A DNA stretch of 64,000 nt. It comes from Clarkia xantiana subsp. parviflora. Its lineage: Eukaryota; Streptophyta; Magnoliopsida; Myrtales; Onagraceae. Below are positions 45,476-56,843 of this stretch, one piece after another. Below the pieces are notes generated by a model. It saw nothing but the letters and a program-made list of their open reading frames with translations, searched no databases and was not told where the DNA came from. A program made the translations under genes and the position numbers. Location of the stretch: NCBI GenBank assembly GCA_036873135.1, contig JAPTYO010000010.1, positions 24,917,772 through 24,981,771 on the forward strand. The letters are read 5' to 3'. The first letter of the stretch is position 1, and each line of letters starts with the position of its first letter.

Positions 45476-48400
45476 ATGGCGCATACTTGTGTTTCCACTG
45501 CTTCGGCTTCTCTCCGCCTCAAGTCTTCACCTTTCTCCTCAAACCCTAGCTCTGCTTTCGATCATCAGAAAGCCCAACTCGCATTCGAGCCCCTCCGATT
45601 CAGGTATGCATTAGTTTCTGATTGATTAAGTGCATAATTGGAATAATTGCCCTTCTTAGTGGAAGGTCGTAGCTTTATTGGTGTAAAATTGTTCTGTAGC
45701 TCGGTAATTTATTGGAGTGTGTTCTAAAATACTTGCTTTATAGATGCTATAAGATTTGAAACTGATAAAAATTTCGTCTGTTAATGATGGCCGGATAATT
45801 CCGAATGGGAGGCACTTCACAATGACCTAAAAATTGAAATAAATTACATACGATTGCCTTGGATTCTTATGTTTTCGTAATTGGAACCTCACTTTTAGCT
45901 CTCTCGTATCACCATTCTATGATAATATCTAGGGTTAAGAACCAAAAAAAGACCATGGTGCTAATCGCTGTCCCAATTTAAAATGTTGATATTCGGTTGT
46001 GTTAAAATTTCTGTTTTAAGCAACAAAAACATGTTGTTTTCCACTTTTCCGAAGTTATAGATTTGTTGCTCCTGATTTAGGCTTATTTGATGCTTTAAAA
46101 ATATGTTTTTGTTCCATCAATTTTAAGAGGAAAAAAGTGGAAATCAACAATTTTGATAGTTGAAACAATGAATATCAACATTTTAAATCTGGTACAGCGA
46201 TAAGAAACATGAATTATAGTTGAGACTGTTTTTAGGTTCTTAATCCTAATATCTATTTCGTTGATAAAATACCTGTTCCGCTGACTGGAAACACTGTAAT
46301 GATCAGCTAAACTATGGTTTTCCTACCTTTTTTTCATCGTCGTTTCTCGATTAGAAGAGTGAAGTCAATTTGATGACATTTGCAGGAAGCTTAAGAAGTT
46401 GAGTGGTAATAGAAAGTGTTTTCAGCATGTGTCCGTGAAAGCCATACATTCTAGTGAGTTTGGTTCTGCGAGTTCTCGGAAGGGCATTTGGTCCATTAGG
46501 TATTTGGGAAACTTTTAGTGCAATATCCCTGATAAGTTCATCATCTAGTTTTACTGATATGTGCGTAAATCTTGTAGAGATGATTTGCTAATTCCAACTT
46601 CACCATACTTTCCGATATATGATGTTCAAGGCCAAGGTTCTCAAATGGGGCAAGGTGGTCCACCGCCAGAGCGTTTCCAGAGTCTTATTGGTCAGCTCTT
46701 TCAACATGTAAGTCTCATCTGCACTCTATCGGAAAGAAAAGTTCTCTTTTTTACTCTTCTGAATTTATGTAGCTATTGCGATGTTAGCTAGTGTAGTCCT
46801 TTTTCATGGTTATATAATATGCTATTTGATTTTAATAATGACAGAGAATAATACGTTGCGGTGGAGCTGTTGATGATGACATGGCCAACCTTATCGTTGC
46901 TCAACTTCTTCAACTTGATGCTATGAATCCTAAGCTGGTTATTTTCTTTTACTTTCCGAATCCTGAAACTTTTATATACACGTTCCTAGTTGTTGTCGAG
47001 GCAGACTATGTCAAAGCTCGAAAAAGTGTCAATTTTCATTGTTAGCCAAATTTTATGATGAATTAAAATATGCATATTGAGAAGAAGAGTTTATGGAAAA
47101 CCCTAATAGATGTGAAACACTGAAACTTAGAGAGTAACTTAGTTAGGAAGTGGAGAGCCTTGTTTTCAGGAACAAGGTGTTTGAGCAAGATAAATAAATG
47201 AAGGGTTAAGAATCTAAAATCAGTCTCAACTATAGGTCATGTTTCTAATCATTGTCCCAGATTTAAAATGTTGATATTTGGTGTTTCAACTATCGGATTG
47301 GTTGATTTTCACTTTTTTTCTCTTAAACTTGACAAAACAAAACATATTTTTTTAGCATCAAAGCATAAACCCTGAGCAACAAATCTGATACTTCGGAAAT
47401 GTGGAAAACAACATGTTTTTGTTGCTTAAAACGCGCAAGATCAGTTGAAAAAAGTGAAAAACAACAAATCTGATAGTTGGGACTCCGAATATCAACATTT
47501 TAAATCTGAGACAACGATTAGCAACACGGCCTATAGTTAGGACTGTTTTAGCTTCTTAACCCATAAATAAACAGTTCATTGGAATCGTAAAATATTATAC
47601 CATAGTTAATTAATCTTACTCAAAGTTTCACGCATTGTAGGCTTGTTCTTTGCAGTTGGTACATCATATTGTTTCTACTGCTCTGTCTATTTGTGCACAG
47701 ATTGCTAAGATGTATTTCATACTCCTTAATGTCTGCATTTTAACTTTTGATAGGATATTGTGATGTATATAAACTCACCGGGAGGATCCGTTACTGCTGG
47801 TATGCCTGATCTCGGCAATTTAAATTTGTACAAATTTCTTGCTAAGATGTTGTATTGACTGTTTCATTTTTGGGGCTAAATGGCTAAAGAACCGACCTTT
47901 TGTCAATCAGGTATGGCTATATACGACACGATGAGGCACATCCGTCCCCATGTATCCACTGTATGTGTTGGACTCGCAGCAAGGTACCTTCTGCAGTTAC
48001 TTACATCGTTTTCTATGCCTTCTTCAAAATGAGATATCGCATTTATGTCATTATTTTCCTTTCGGAGCAGTATGGGGGCCTTCTTGCTTAGTGGCGGGCA
48101 TAAAGGTAATCATATGATGGTTTTAATGTGTCGTATTACATGGTGTGTAATTGCTTCTATTTGATCGTCTCTGTTATAACTGAAGGTAAAAGATATAGCT
48201 TGCCAAACTCGAGGATTATGATTCATCAGCCGCTTGGTGGGGCTCAAGGTTCAGTAAATGATATAGAAGTTCAGGTTCGTTGATATGTGCCTTCTTTTCC
48301 AAGTAATTGACTTTATTAATTTGGGGTTAGCTATTTTTCAGATTAAGTTTAGGGTTAAGAATCTAAAAACAGTCTCAGTATAGGTTATGTTGCTAATCGA

Positions 48401-49356
48401 TGTCCCATGTTTAAAATGTTGATGTTTGGTGTCCCAACTATTAGACTGGTTGATTTCCACTTTTTCGACTGGTTTTGGCGTTAAAATTGGTGTTTTAAGC
48501 AACAAAAACATGTTACTTTTCACTTCTTTTTTTTTTCGAAGTATAAGCTTTCTTGCTCATAGTTTAAGCGTATTTGATGCTTAAAAGCATGTGTTTGTTG
48601 GGTCAATTTTAAGAGAAATAAGTATAGATCAACAAATCTGATAGTTGGGACACATAATATCAACATTTTAAATCTGTGACATCAATTAGCAACATGGTCT
48701 TAGTTGGTACCGTTGTTAGGTTCTTAACCCTAAATAAAAGGGTTAATTACCTACATGCTAGCTGAACTTTGAGAGATTGGACAACTAGCTAGCTGATTTT
48801 ATTTTTTGAACAAATTGCTAGCTGAATTTATATAAAGTTGCAATTTGCTAGCTCCGTTTAATTTGTTGTTAAATAATGACATATGTGAGTCATTGCAAAT
48901 TTTCCAAGTGCAGTTAACAAATTGCAAATTTTCACAAAACTAAACGAGTAATGTAAATTTTTAAAAAATTCAGCTAACAATTTGCATGAAGAATAGAGCA
49001 ATTTGTAAATTAGATTGAGCTAGCGTATTGCAGCTTTGTATAAATTCAGCTAGCAATTTTTCTTAAAAAATAAAGTCGAGACAACAAATTATCTGAACCC
49101 CTAAAAGATGAGCTACCAAATTTGCTAAATAAAATTACAGGCAGATGAAATGCTGCATCATAAAGCAAACCTGAGCGGGCATCTGGCGGCTAACACGGGA
49201 CAAAGCCTGGATAGAATCTATAAAGATACTGATCTTGACTACTTCATGAGCCCTAAAGAGGCGAAAGACTATGGGCTTATCGACGGTATTATCATGAATC
49301 CTCTGAAAGCTCTCCGGCCTTTGGCTACTGCTGCAGAACAGGCTGCTGCTGCTTAA
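45476..49356 (+). CDS. CLPP5: Plastid ATP-dependent Clp protease proteolytic subunit 5
   Basis: Nine exons: 45476-45603, 46386-46499, 46578-46707, 46845-46937, 47754-47799, 47911-47983, 48071-48105, 48186-48274 and 49141-49356. All introns are GT-AG and phases agree; product 307 aa. The N-terminus ([20 protein letters not shown]) is Ser-rich and fits a chloroplast transit peptide. The ClpP core follows ([20 protein letters not shown]), with catalytic Ser in AASMGAF, His in [10 protein letters not shown] and Asp in [15 protein letters not shown]. The end is NPLKALRPL with an Ala-rich tail. It resembles Arabidopsis CLPP5, one of the catalytic subunits of the stromal Clp core, which degrades unfolded and regulatory proteins with ClpC chaperones. 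Introns 1, 4 and 8 carry TIR elements. The intron 4 donor (CTG|GTTATT) is weak but is the only choice that keeps the conserved [11 protein letters not shown] junction. Confidence 0.93.
45931..46247. mobile_element. TIR element, copy 1 (CLPP5 intron 1)
   Basis: The ends are AGGGTTAAGAACC and, inverted, AGGATTAAGAACC. The 7-bp direct repeat AATATCT flanks it (45924-45930 and 46248-46254). 317 bp, AT-rich, with inner words TAAAATGTTGATATT and AGCAACAAAAACATGTT shared with copies 2 and 3. Confidence 0.75.
47202..47562. mobile_element. TIR element, copy 2 (CLPP5 intron 4)
   Basis: Starts AGGGTTAAGAATC and ends CTTCTTAACCC. It shares CAGTCTCAACTATAGG, TAAAATGTTGATATT and the ACATTTTAAATCTG block with the other copies. 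ATAAATAAA occurs on both sides but does not abut the left end exactly. Confidence 0.7.
48351..48731. mobile_element. TIR element, copy 3 (CLPP5 intron 8)
   Basis: Starts AGGGTTAAGAATC and ends GGTTCTTAACCCT, a near-perfect inverted pair extended by TTT/AAA. It has the same interior words as copies 1 and 2. No clean target duplication was found. Confidence 0.7.
48740..49125. mobile_element. Foldback MITE-like element in CLPP5 intron 8
   Basis: The left arm contains TTGCTAGCTGAATTTATA, and the right arm has its inverse TATAAATTCAGCTAGCAA (about 49040), with GCTAGCT words repeated throughout. The arms pair over about 90 bp with mismatches, giving a long hairpin. Borders are approximate. A GAACAATTTGCTAGTT relative lies near 52060. 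Confidence 0.55.
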
Positions 49357-50186
49357 ACAGCGTCCGGGTCGGTGCTTCACCACTGTAAGTCTGTTGTGTA
49401 GTCAGTGCTGGAAGCTGCAGTATTTCTTCAAATTGTGAAGCTCAATTATTAGTTACTGCCCATGATAGAATCAAAGGATTAGCTGTTGTTATTGATCGAG
49501 TTCTGCTGTGTTACTTTGCCGTCAAGGAATGTGACATAAGCCAAGACTGGCATTTTCTCTTATATGATAAGTTTATTGGGATAAAGGATTCATTTTAACA
49601 TGGCATGACCTATTTATTATTATCACAATAGAGTTAGTAGCTGTACCATATATAATTAACCTTTTTTTTTTTTAAAGAGTTTGGTTTTTTTTTTTTTTTT
49701 TGCGGGCCCACAGATGGACAACACTCGTAGAATGTTTGCTCTACATCTAAATTAATTTTCGCTTGCACTGGGTCAGACATAAAAGCGTGAAGTCCTGACC
49801 ATGAATAACCCTATTTTTTTTCCTCTTTGCGGAATTTGAACACTTAGATCAACTAGATTTGAAAGAATTTGAGTTACTGAACTTTTGGTTAAATGATGGC
49901 ATGCTGAATCATCACACTATAATTATTATCATTTAAAAGAGCTTGGTATATTGAATCTTCAAATCTTATTCAGGGATGATGTGCTGAATAAGCATAATGT
50001 AGCCCCGCCAACATCTTAGGATAATTAGGATGAATTTAACACGATGTAACTCTATCAACAGTTTAGTAAATTCATATTATTGATCCGCTGAACTTTTAAT
50101 ATTTTAATAAAGTCACCATGAGTAGACTCTCTGATGTGCTTCGAACTTTGGATTACGTAGTCAAACCACATGAAAGTAAGAGCTTT
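49357..50186. other. 3' flank of CLPP5
   Basis: The 3' UTR is expected in the first few hundred bases. T-rich runs lie at 49660-49700. No further gene is seen. Confidence 0.55.
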
Positions 50187-50700
50187 TGATGCAGCGTGAT
50201 GGGGATAGATGGAAGCAAAGACTCATTGATTTGAAAGGGAAGGCTGAGAATTTGATGGATAGAAGGCGCAATAACTCGTTGATTCAAAGAATACCGAGGA
50301 ACTGACGCAGAGTAGAGGAAAACCTCAGTTTTTTTTCATATATCAATAAACTTAATGTAAAGAAAGCTAAACATATCTTAAATAATGAAAACAAAAACCC
50401 TAACATTAGGTAAAAATCCGAAATTTGTAAACAGACTCTAACAAAACAAACAAATTACAAAAAAGACTGACAGAAATAAACCCTACTACAAAATCCAAAA
50501 TTAAGAATAAAGTACCAAACAAAACCGACAAATTATAAAAAAAGGCCGAAAGAAACATAAAACGGAGAATTTGACCCTCTAAACGAAATAATTTGGCCTA
50601 AAATCGTCAAACTCTATGGTTACTATGGGTCTTGCTTAGATCGCCGTTTCCACTCGAAAACTATATTCATAGGGAAAAATCCGACACTTCAACCACATCA
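50187..50700 (-). repeat. 3' LTR of the short LTR element
   Basis: 514 bp, paired with 51461-51965. In the element's orientation it starts TGATGTGGTTG and ends GCTGCATCA. Confidence 0.8.
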
Positions 50701-51006
50701 TTCTCTCCGGGAAGAGAAGATTCATCCTCGAATCTGGATGCCACGAAAGAGAAACCCACGATAGCGTATCGTGATCTTGTTAATAGCTCGTTTTTCAGCA
50801 TACATACGCCAAGTGCCATCAACCCAAACATGTTTTTTTTGTCCTCTACCCGCTTCTACAACATGAGGGAATTGACCATATTCCTTATAAACAGAAATTG
50901 CGTTGCTTCCTGACCGGTCCACGAAGAATAGAGCAGCATCAGCCTCATCTAGACCTTGATCCTCCTGGGAAGCATCTTCAAATTTTCCTTATTTTCTTTT
51001 CCGAAT

Positions 51007-51429
51007 TTAAGAGGTGGATACAGAGCACCGAACAAAAAAGTTCTCAAGTCTCTGCGTTACTTTGACATCTTCAGTGCTGATTAGAGTCCCACTGGCGGCA
51101 ACCTTAAAAAGTAAGATGTGAGAGCCAGCGAGGGATTCCTCATCCACTTCGTCAATATCATTATAATCATCATAAACAGGATTATCAAAAATAACAGAAT
51201 CTACCTCGACATCATCATAAATAGGATTATCGAAATGGTTCACATCTGAGGTGTTCTCGTCATCCTCCTCAAATTCGAACTCATCCTCATGAAAATCATA
51301 TTGACGTTGTTGTTCTTCGATTTTCTGTTCCATGAACTGACGTAGCCATTCTCTGTTCTGTCGTAATTCTTCGAGCAAACGTCGCAGTTCGTTCTTCTCA
51401 GCAGCTGTTATACGTCTTCGGGGTGGCAT
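51007..51429 (-). pseudogene. Truncated gag-like ORF, acidic
   Basis: The ATG at 51429 lies 28 bp after the PBS and starts MPPRRRITAAEKNELRRLLE, as in many Gypsy gag proteins. A Gln/Glu-rich coiled coil follows (to about residue 35), then a very acidic region with repeated FDNP(I/V)YDD units, then a fused tail of other origin. 140 codons; far too short for a complete gag. The interior deletion probably joined it to the 3' remnant near 50950. Confidence 0.5.
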
Positions 51430-51445
51430 CGCGCAAGACCGAATG

Positions 51446-51457
51446 ACTCTGATACCA
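51446..51457 (-). other. PBS of the short LTR element
   Basis: TGGTATCAGAGT on the minus strand, three bases from the LTR end; initiator tRNA-Met type. Confidence 0.75.
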
Positions 51458-51460
51458 ATC

Positions 51461-51965
51461 TGATGCAGCGTGATAGAGATAGATGGAAGCAAAGACTCGT
51501 TGATTCGAAAGGGAATGCCGATAATATGATGGAAAGAGGGCGCAATAACTCGTTAATTCAAATAATACCGAGTAATTGACGCAGGTTAGAGGAAAACCTC
51601 AATTTTTTTTCATATATCAATAAACTTAATGTAACAAAGGCTAAACATATCTTAAATACTGAAAACAAAAACCCTAACCCTAGGTAAAAATTCGAAATTT
51701 GTAGACTAACAAAACCGACAAATTACAAAAAATACTGACAAAAATAAACCCTAATACAAAATCCGAAATTAACAATAAAGTACCAAACAAAACCGAAAAA
51801 TTATAAAAAGACCGAAAGAAACATAAAACGGAGAATTTGACCCTCTAAACGAAGGAATTTGGCCTAAAATCGTCAAAAACCATAAACTATGGGTCTTGCA
51901 CAGATTGCCGTTTCCACTCGAAAACCTATACTCATAGGGAAAAATCCGACACTTCAACCACATCA
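51461..51965 (-). repeat. 5' LTR of the short LTR element
   Basis: 505 bp; adjacent to the PBS, which marks it as the 5' LTR on the minus strand. Confidence 0.8.
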
Positions 51966-53615
51966 GCTCTTAATCACTAGATCACCACCGCAATTTGATT
52001 AGCTAGAAAATTATTTAATTGGGTCAGTTATCAAATTATTAGTAGTTAATTAATTTTTTTGAACAATTTGCTAGTTCAAATTTTGCATGTATACAAAATG
52101 TTAACTTTGCTAAGATTTTAGTTTTTTTTTTACTGAATCACCATCGTGTTGCGCTTATGATGAAAAAAATAGCTAGTAATTTGTTCGATAAACCAAACAT
52201 CAACTATCAATTTGTTCAATTATCTAAACACTCGCTAGCAATTTGACACATTTTTGTTCATCGCGTGTTGGCACTACTTAACCTATTTCGTTCAAATTAA
52301 ACAAAAAAAATATTAACTGAGTCAACAATTTATACATGTGTTTGAGTTATAGTATAATATTTAATATATTTCTAATTTACGTATATTAGAAATTATTAGT
52401 AAAAACACTTGATTAATAAGTATAACTTATATGGTTAATATGTGTAAGCGTGAATCTGCCGACGATGATGAATTAAGATATGTAAATCCATGAAGAACAG
52501 TTATACGCCGGTTATGACGAAAAAATATTAATTCAATGAATTTGATTAATCACTATTATTAAATCAATAATTATATGTGTCAACTATCAAGTGCACCGCG
52601 TGAGGAATGCACCTATTAGTAAGTAATACAAATATTATCCTAGTAATAATATACAATTACACGATAAAGAGAAATATAAAAAAAGTACAAGAGTATTAGG
52701 TCAAACATTTTTAGGCATTTAGTAATACCTGTAGCTATATGTAGTCTCATATATATATATATATAACTGACAACTTTAACGTATTGTTTGTATTTTTTCT
52801 GTATTGTAATTTATAAATTAAGTCAATCATTATTTAAAATAGTTACATGCTCTTTTTATATATTATATTTGTAACTCTTTATATAATTTTTTTTAACTAT
52901 CAAAAGATTTGTATATTTTTTTTTTAAATCATACTAGTTAAAATAATTGAACTATTACCCTACGATGTCGAGCTTCGACTTTTAAAATGACCACACACAT
53001 CGGTCAAAGTTAGAATACGAATATTTATTATTTGACCTAAAACTGACAAATTTTGACGATCTAAAAAATTGTAAAAAATTGTTAAAAACCAATAGATTTT
53101 TATGATGTTGTACATATATTTTTGTACTTTTTTTTAGAATTAAGTCGGTCCAATACTTGAATCTCATTTACTTGTTTGTTCATGTTCGTATTTTTTAAAA
53201 TATGCTGCTTACAGAAACTCACATTGAGAGTATGAAATTATGTGGGTTTCAATATATAAAAGAAACTTGGTATCCGACATCAGAGAGGGTTTCAATTTAC
53301 AGTAGTAGTTACTGTAACACATCCACTTTGATGAGTTGACTTTGACGTGACATTTGAAGTGGAAAAACTAGCAACTCACTATTGAAACTGCACTAATGCC
53401 CTAACTAGCTGAGTGAAATGTAAAAAAATAAAAAAAGATAAAAACCTGCTGGCAACAGACCGTATCCTCAACCATGTAATATATTGGGTAGAGTTTCAAC
53501 ACGTTACACCTTAAACATAAGAGTTTAAATCTCGTTGTGAGTGATGATTAATTTAGGTGTGGAGCAAACATTCTACAGATGCAACCTTATAGTTGTGGCT
53601 GACCATACCCTATAA
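51966..53615. other. AT-rich intergenic sequence, no gene seen
   Basis: Includes a possible relative of the foldback element near 52030-52270 and an AT microsatellite near 52751-52764. No coding sequence or RNA gene is recognised. Confidence 0.5.
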
Positions 53616-54523
53616 AGTTTTACTTGTCCAATTTTTTCTATCAATAAAATGAATGAGCTGGTAGTAGCGATCCTACATGCATCACACTACGTAATGTTCT
53701 GGTTCTCCTACTCACGATGTGAGATTTTTTGCAACTAAAATTACTGAACAACCAGTGCGTACATTAATCCCGTCAACGTAAATTTATTAGCAGTCCGATA
53801 TAGTTAAGGCTCAAGAAGTTAACATATTAATCACAATTTTATTCGCATTATTTTATACATAATACGATATATGAACAATACATTATCTAACGTATTAATC
53901 AAATCATTGTAAAGTGACTTCATATAAGGTTTCGATCTCAATCCAAATTTATTATAGTAAAGAATCATTTATACATTTTCTCTTTCTTCAAACACAAGTA
54001 CCAACTCAGCTACAACCTATAAATTGTGAAATTAATGCTGAAAATAGAATTTGTCATGTTTGAGAAAACTGCTGAGTTTCTCATTTAACAAAGTTATCAA
54101 TTTCAATTTAATATTTTACATTTTGTAGTATTATTTCTTCATAAATGAAGTGAAAGTGCCCTCATAATTATGGTGGGAAAAAATCCTTAAAAATTGAGAT
54201 ATATTATAAAAAGTGGTATACTTCTTTTTGTTAGGTGGAATTGGAACTGGAACCCGCGAATTACAGTCTGCGTCCATTGCTTCCTGACGGAAAATCTCCC
54301 ATCAGTGGAGATCGACTGAGTGGTTCCGCAACTCCCATCGGAGATCCATAGAGAGCGCAATGGCGGCGGACGGAGTTCCATTGGACGACAAAGCGAAGAG
54401 AATGAGGGATCTGCTTTCCATCTTCTACTCTTCTGATCGTTCCCTCTCCTCCAGCGCGTCTTCCAAATTCGGCTCCCTTGACGCCATCAACTCCTCTTCC
54501 TTCAATGCTGATCAGTACATGGA
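53616..54523 (+). repeat. Upstream duplicate of the VPS51 promoter and exon 1
   Basis: This segment aligns with 55402-57007 once the 728-bp insertion there is removed. Both start AGTTTTACTTGTCCA and share the ATGAGCTGGTAGTAGCGATC block, the TATAAAAAGTGG box and exon 1. It keeps a single TACATAATA, the empty target site of the insertion. Similarity stops at ATCAGTACATGGA in exon 1. Confidence 0.85.
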
Positions 54524-54626
54524 AAAGTCCAGGGATAATTTGGGTGGATCGAATACCCACCCCGGTAAGCTTGGCTTGTGTGCGCGCCCGCGACGTGCGT
54601 ACACGAATGTCGGTCCGAAAAGCTAG
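54360..54626 (+). pseudogene. Truncated VPS51 exon 1 copy running into LTR sequence
   Basis: Starts MAADGVPLDDKAKRMRDLL like the real gene and follows it for about 54 residues with a few substitutions (for example Ser to Ile and Pro to Ser in LLSSFYSPDP). After DQYM the frame enters unrelated LTR-like sequence and stops at 54626. It lacks all other exons. The duplicated promoter could still drive a short transcript; no evidence that it does. Confidence 0.8.
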
Positions 54627-55270
54627 CCTTGCGCGAGTCCGGTTTTGCTAAACCGAACCGTGGTCTGTCCAGATACATTGAATCCGAAAATTTATTTTTG
54701 GTAACAGTTAATTATGGACAAAATATATTTCGAGATTAATCTTATGTAATTAATGCGTCCAATTTTGGACATAATTGATGTCAAAAATATTCTAATGGAA
54801 TCTCGAAATTAATGCAGCCTTGAGCCATCTGCACTATAAATTTAGACCTTTCCTCCACATTCTACACACCAATCCGAAAAATCCCTCTCAAATTACTAAT
54901 GTTTTCTCTTCTTCTTTACTTCCTGCGATCTGCGAGTTTGCTGTCAGGTGGTTGCTACTGGTGTATAGTTATAATCGGTTTGATTAATTCTTATTCGTCT
55001 ATTCTGCCGTCGTTGTCGGCATCTCTATAAAAATCCAGTTGTGTTCAGGTATTGAGTTCGGTTCGGTCAAGCGTGTTTCGTGCATAACACGATTTGACGA
55101 CACTGTTGAATCCTGGGAGGTGATCGTCCCGTGTTTAAACTCCTTTGCATAGCCCGATGGTGGAATGGGGCGAAAGTGCCTTAAGGAGACCGTGATCAGC
55201 ACAGACCTCAGTACTAAAATCTCGTTTTCGTCTTTCTCGATTTTACGTGTAATTTCAGAATTGTTAATAT
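54524..55270 (+). mobile_element. Copia LTR-like fragment, same family as 17.5-18.3 kb
   Basis: Shares with the reverse complement of 17460-18170 the blocks GGCTTGTGTGCGCGCCC / GCGTACACGA near 54575-54610, GTTCGGTTCGG near 55057 and CTTAAGGAGACCGTGATC near 55180. A TATA-like CTATAAATTTAG (54835) fits an LTR promoter. No internal coding region follows, so it is a solo LTR or LTR fragment. Terminal bases and TSD were not resolved. Confidence 0.6.
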
Positions 55271-55620
55271 CTTGCATGATAATTTGATATATGTAAGAAC
55301 TCAAAATTTGACTATTTACATTTTAGTCCCTGAAGTTTCAAATATTGTAAATTGATCCTCAACTTTTGTGTTTTGCAGTTTTGGCCCTGATATTTGCCAA
55401 CAGTTTTACTTGTCCATTTTTTTCTATCAATAAAATGAATGAGCTGGTAGTAGCGATCCTACATGCATCACACTACGTAATTTTTTGCAACTAAAATTAG
55501 TGAACAACCAGTGCGTACATTAATCCCGTCAACGTAAATCTATTAGGAGTATGATATAGTTAAGGCTCAGGAAGTTAACATATTAATCACAAATTTATTC
55601 GCATTATTTTATACATAATA

Positions 55621-56348
55621 GGGATAATAACCTGGGAGAGGTCTGAAGATTGGCTCTTGTGAATTTGAGAGGTCTGAAGATTGAAATGGTGATAACAGAG
55701 GTCTGAAGTTTCGACTTGTAGATAATAGAGGTCTCCGTTAGTTTTTTCCGTTAAAACTGACGGAAGTTGGTCATGTGCATAGCATGTGACCAGAAATAAA
55801 ATAAAATTCCAAAAATACATTTCTTGCATCTCACATGATTAAATGAAAAGACGAAAAATGCCCTTAAGCCACCACCCAACTCCGGCGACCACCACTCACA
55901 GCTCCGGCGACCACAACCCGACTCCGACGACCATCACCCAACTCCGGCGACCACAACTGCGGTCCCGATTGGGCCCAATCGGGGCCGGTGGCTCCGATTT
56001 GGGCCTAATAGGGGCCATGCTGGCGGTCGTCGGAGTTGTGAGTGGTGGTCGCCGGAGTTGGGTGGTGGCCGGAGCCGTGGTGGTGGCCGGAGTTGTGTTA
56101 GGTTTAAATTATGGACATGGGTATTTTTGTCATTTCATCTTTATTAATTAAACTTTTAATTAATTCAAATATTACAAAAGGGTATTTTTGACATTTCATG
56201 CGGTTCCGTTAAATTTAATAGAAAATTTGGACGGAAAACCTAAAAATCACAAAGTCCAAACTTCATACCTCAGTTATCACCATTTCAATCTTCAGACCTC
56301 TCAAATTCACAATGGTCAATCTTCAGACCTCTCCCAGGTTATTGACCC
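55621..56348. mobile_element. 728-bp Mutator-like foldback element in the VPS51 promoter
   Basis: The exact 9-bp duplication TACATAATA lies at 55612-55620 and 56349-56357. Ends are GGGATAATAACCTGGGAG and, inverted, GGGTCAATAACCTGGGAG; the inverted arms match for about 90 bp with few differences. The interior is also self-complementary (AACTCCGGCGACCACC words and their inverse). A 9-bp TSD with long TIRs starting GGG fits Mutator-like MITEs. The Pro/Thr- and Val/Gly-rich open frame inside is a product of the repeats. Confidence 0.9.
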
Positions 56349-56690
56349 TACATAATACGATATATGAACAGTACATTATCTAACGTATTAATCAAATCAT
56401 TGTAAAGTGACTTCACATAAGGATTCGATATCAATCCAAATTTATTATAATAAAGAATCATTTATACATTTTCTCTTTCTTCAAACGCAAGTACTAACTC
56501 AGCTACAACCTATAAATTGTGAAATTAACGCTGAAAATAGAATTTGTCCAACTGAGTTTCTCATTTAACAAAGTTATCAATTTCAATGTATACTTTACAT
56601 TTTGTAATTTGTAGTATTACTTTATACAATTATAAATGAGGTGAAAGTGCCCTATGGTGAAAAAAAAATTCCTTAAAAATTGAGACATTA

Positions 56691-56700
56691 TTATAAAAAG
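56691..56700 (+). promoter_or_regulatory. Putative TATA box of VPS51
   Basis: TTATAAAAAG, 144 bp before the ATG. It is conserved in the upstream duplicate (TATAAAAA, 54205-54212). Confidence 0.45.
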
Positions 56701-56843
56701 TGGTGGACTTCTCTTTGTTAGGTGGGGAACTGGAACCCGCGGAATTACAGTCTGCGTCCATTGCTTCCTGACGGAAAATCTCCGATCAGTGGAGATCGAC
56801 TGAGTGGTTCCGCAACTCCCATCGGAGATCCACAGAGAGCGCA

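Larger units (their letters stand above)
50187..51965 (-). mobile_element. Short non-autonomous LTR element
   Basis: LTRs at 50187-50700 and 51461-51965 start TGATGCAGCG and end ACCACATCA on the plus strand. The element reads on the minus strand: a PBS lies next to the right LTR, and a purine tract (GGAGAGAA) abuts the left one. Flanks are GCTTT and GCTCT, a near-match TSD. The 760-bp interior keeps only the start of a gag-like ORF and a 3'-end remnant, so it is an internally deleted copy. The LTRs differ visibly (about 90% identical by eye), so it is older than the LARD and the TA...TA Copia element. Confidence 0.8.

Noticed and set aside
45262..45549. Leu/Pro-rich ORF over the CLPP5 leader
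   Set aside because: It runs through the leader and exon 1 in a wrong frame; the CLPP5 frame has the transit peptide and homology.
48345..48365. Telomere-like TTTAGGG at the TIR element end
   Set aside because: A single unit that is part of the terminal inverted repeat, not an array.
54360..54626. Second functional VPS51 gene
   Set aside because: Only exon 1 is present; all other exons and the C-terminal domains are missing.
55843..56151. 102-residue Pro/Thr and Val/Gly-rich ORF
   Set aside because: It lies in the self-complementary interior of the Mutator-like element; the two halves are inverse copies of each other.
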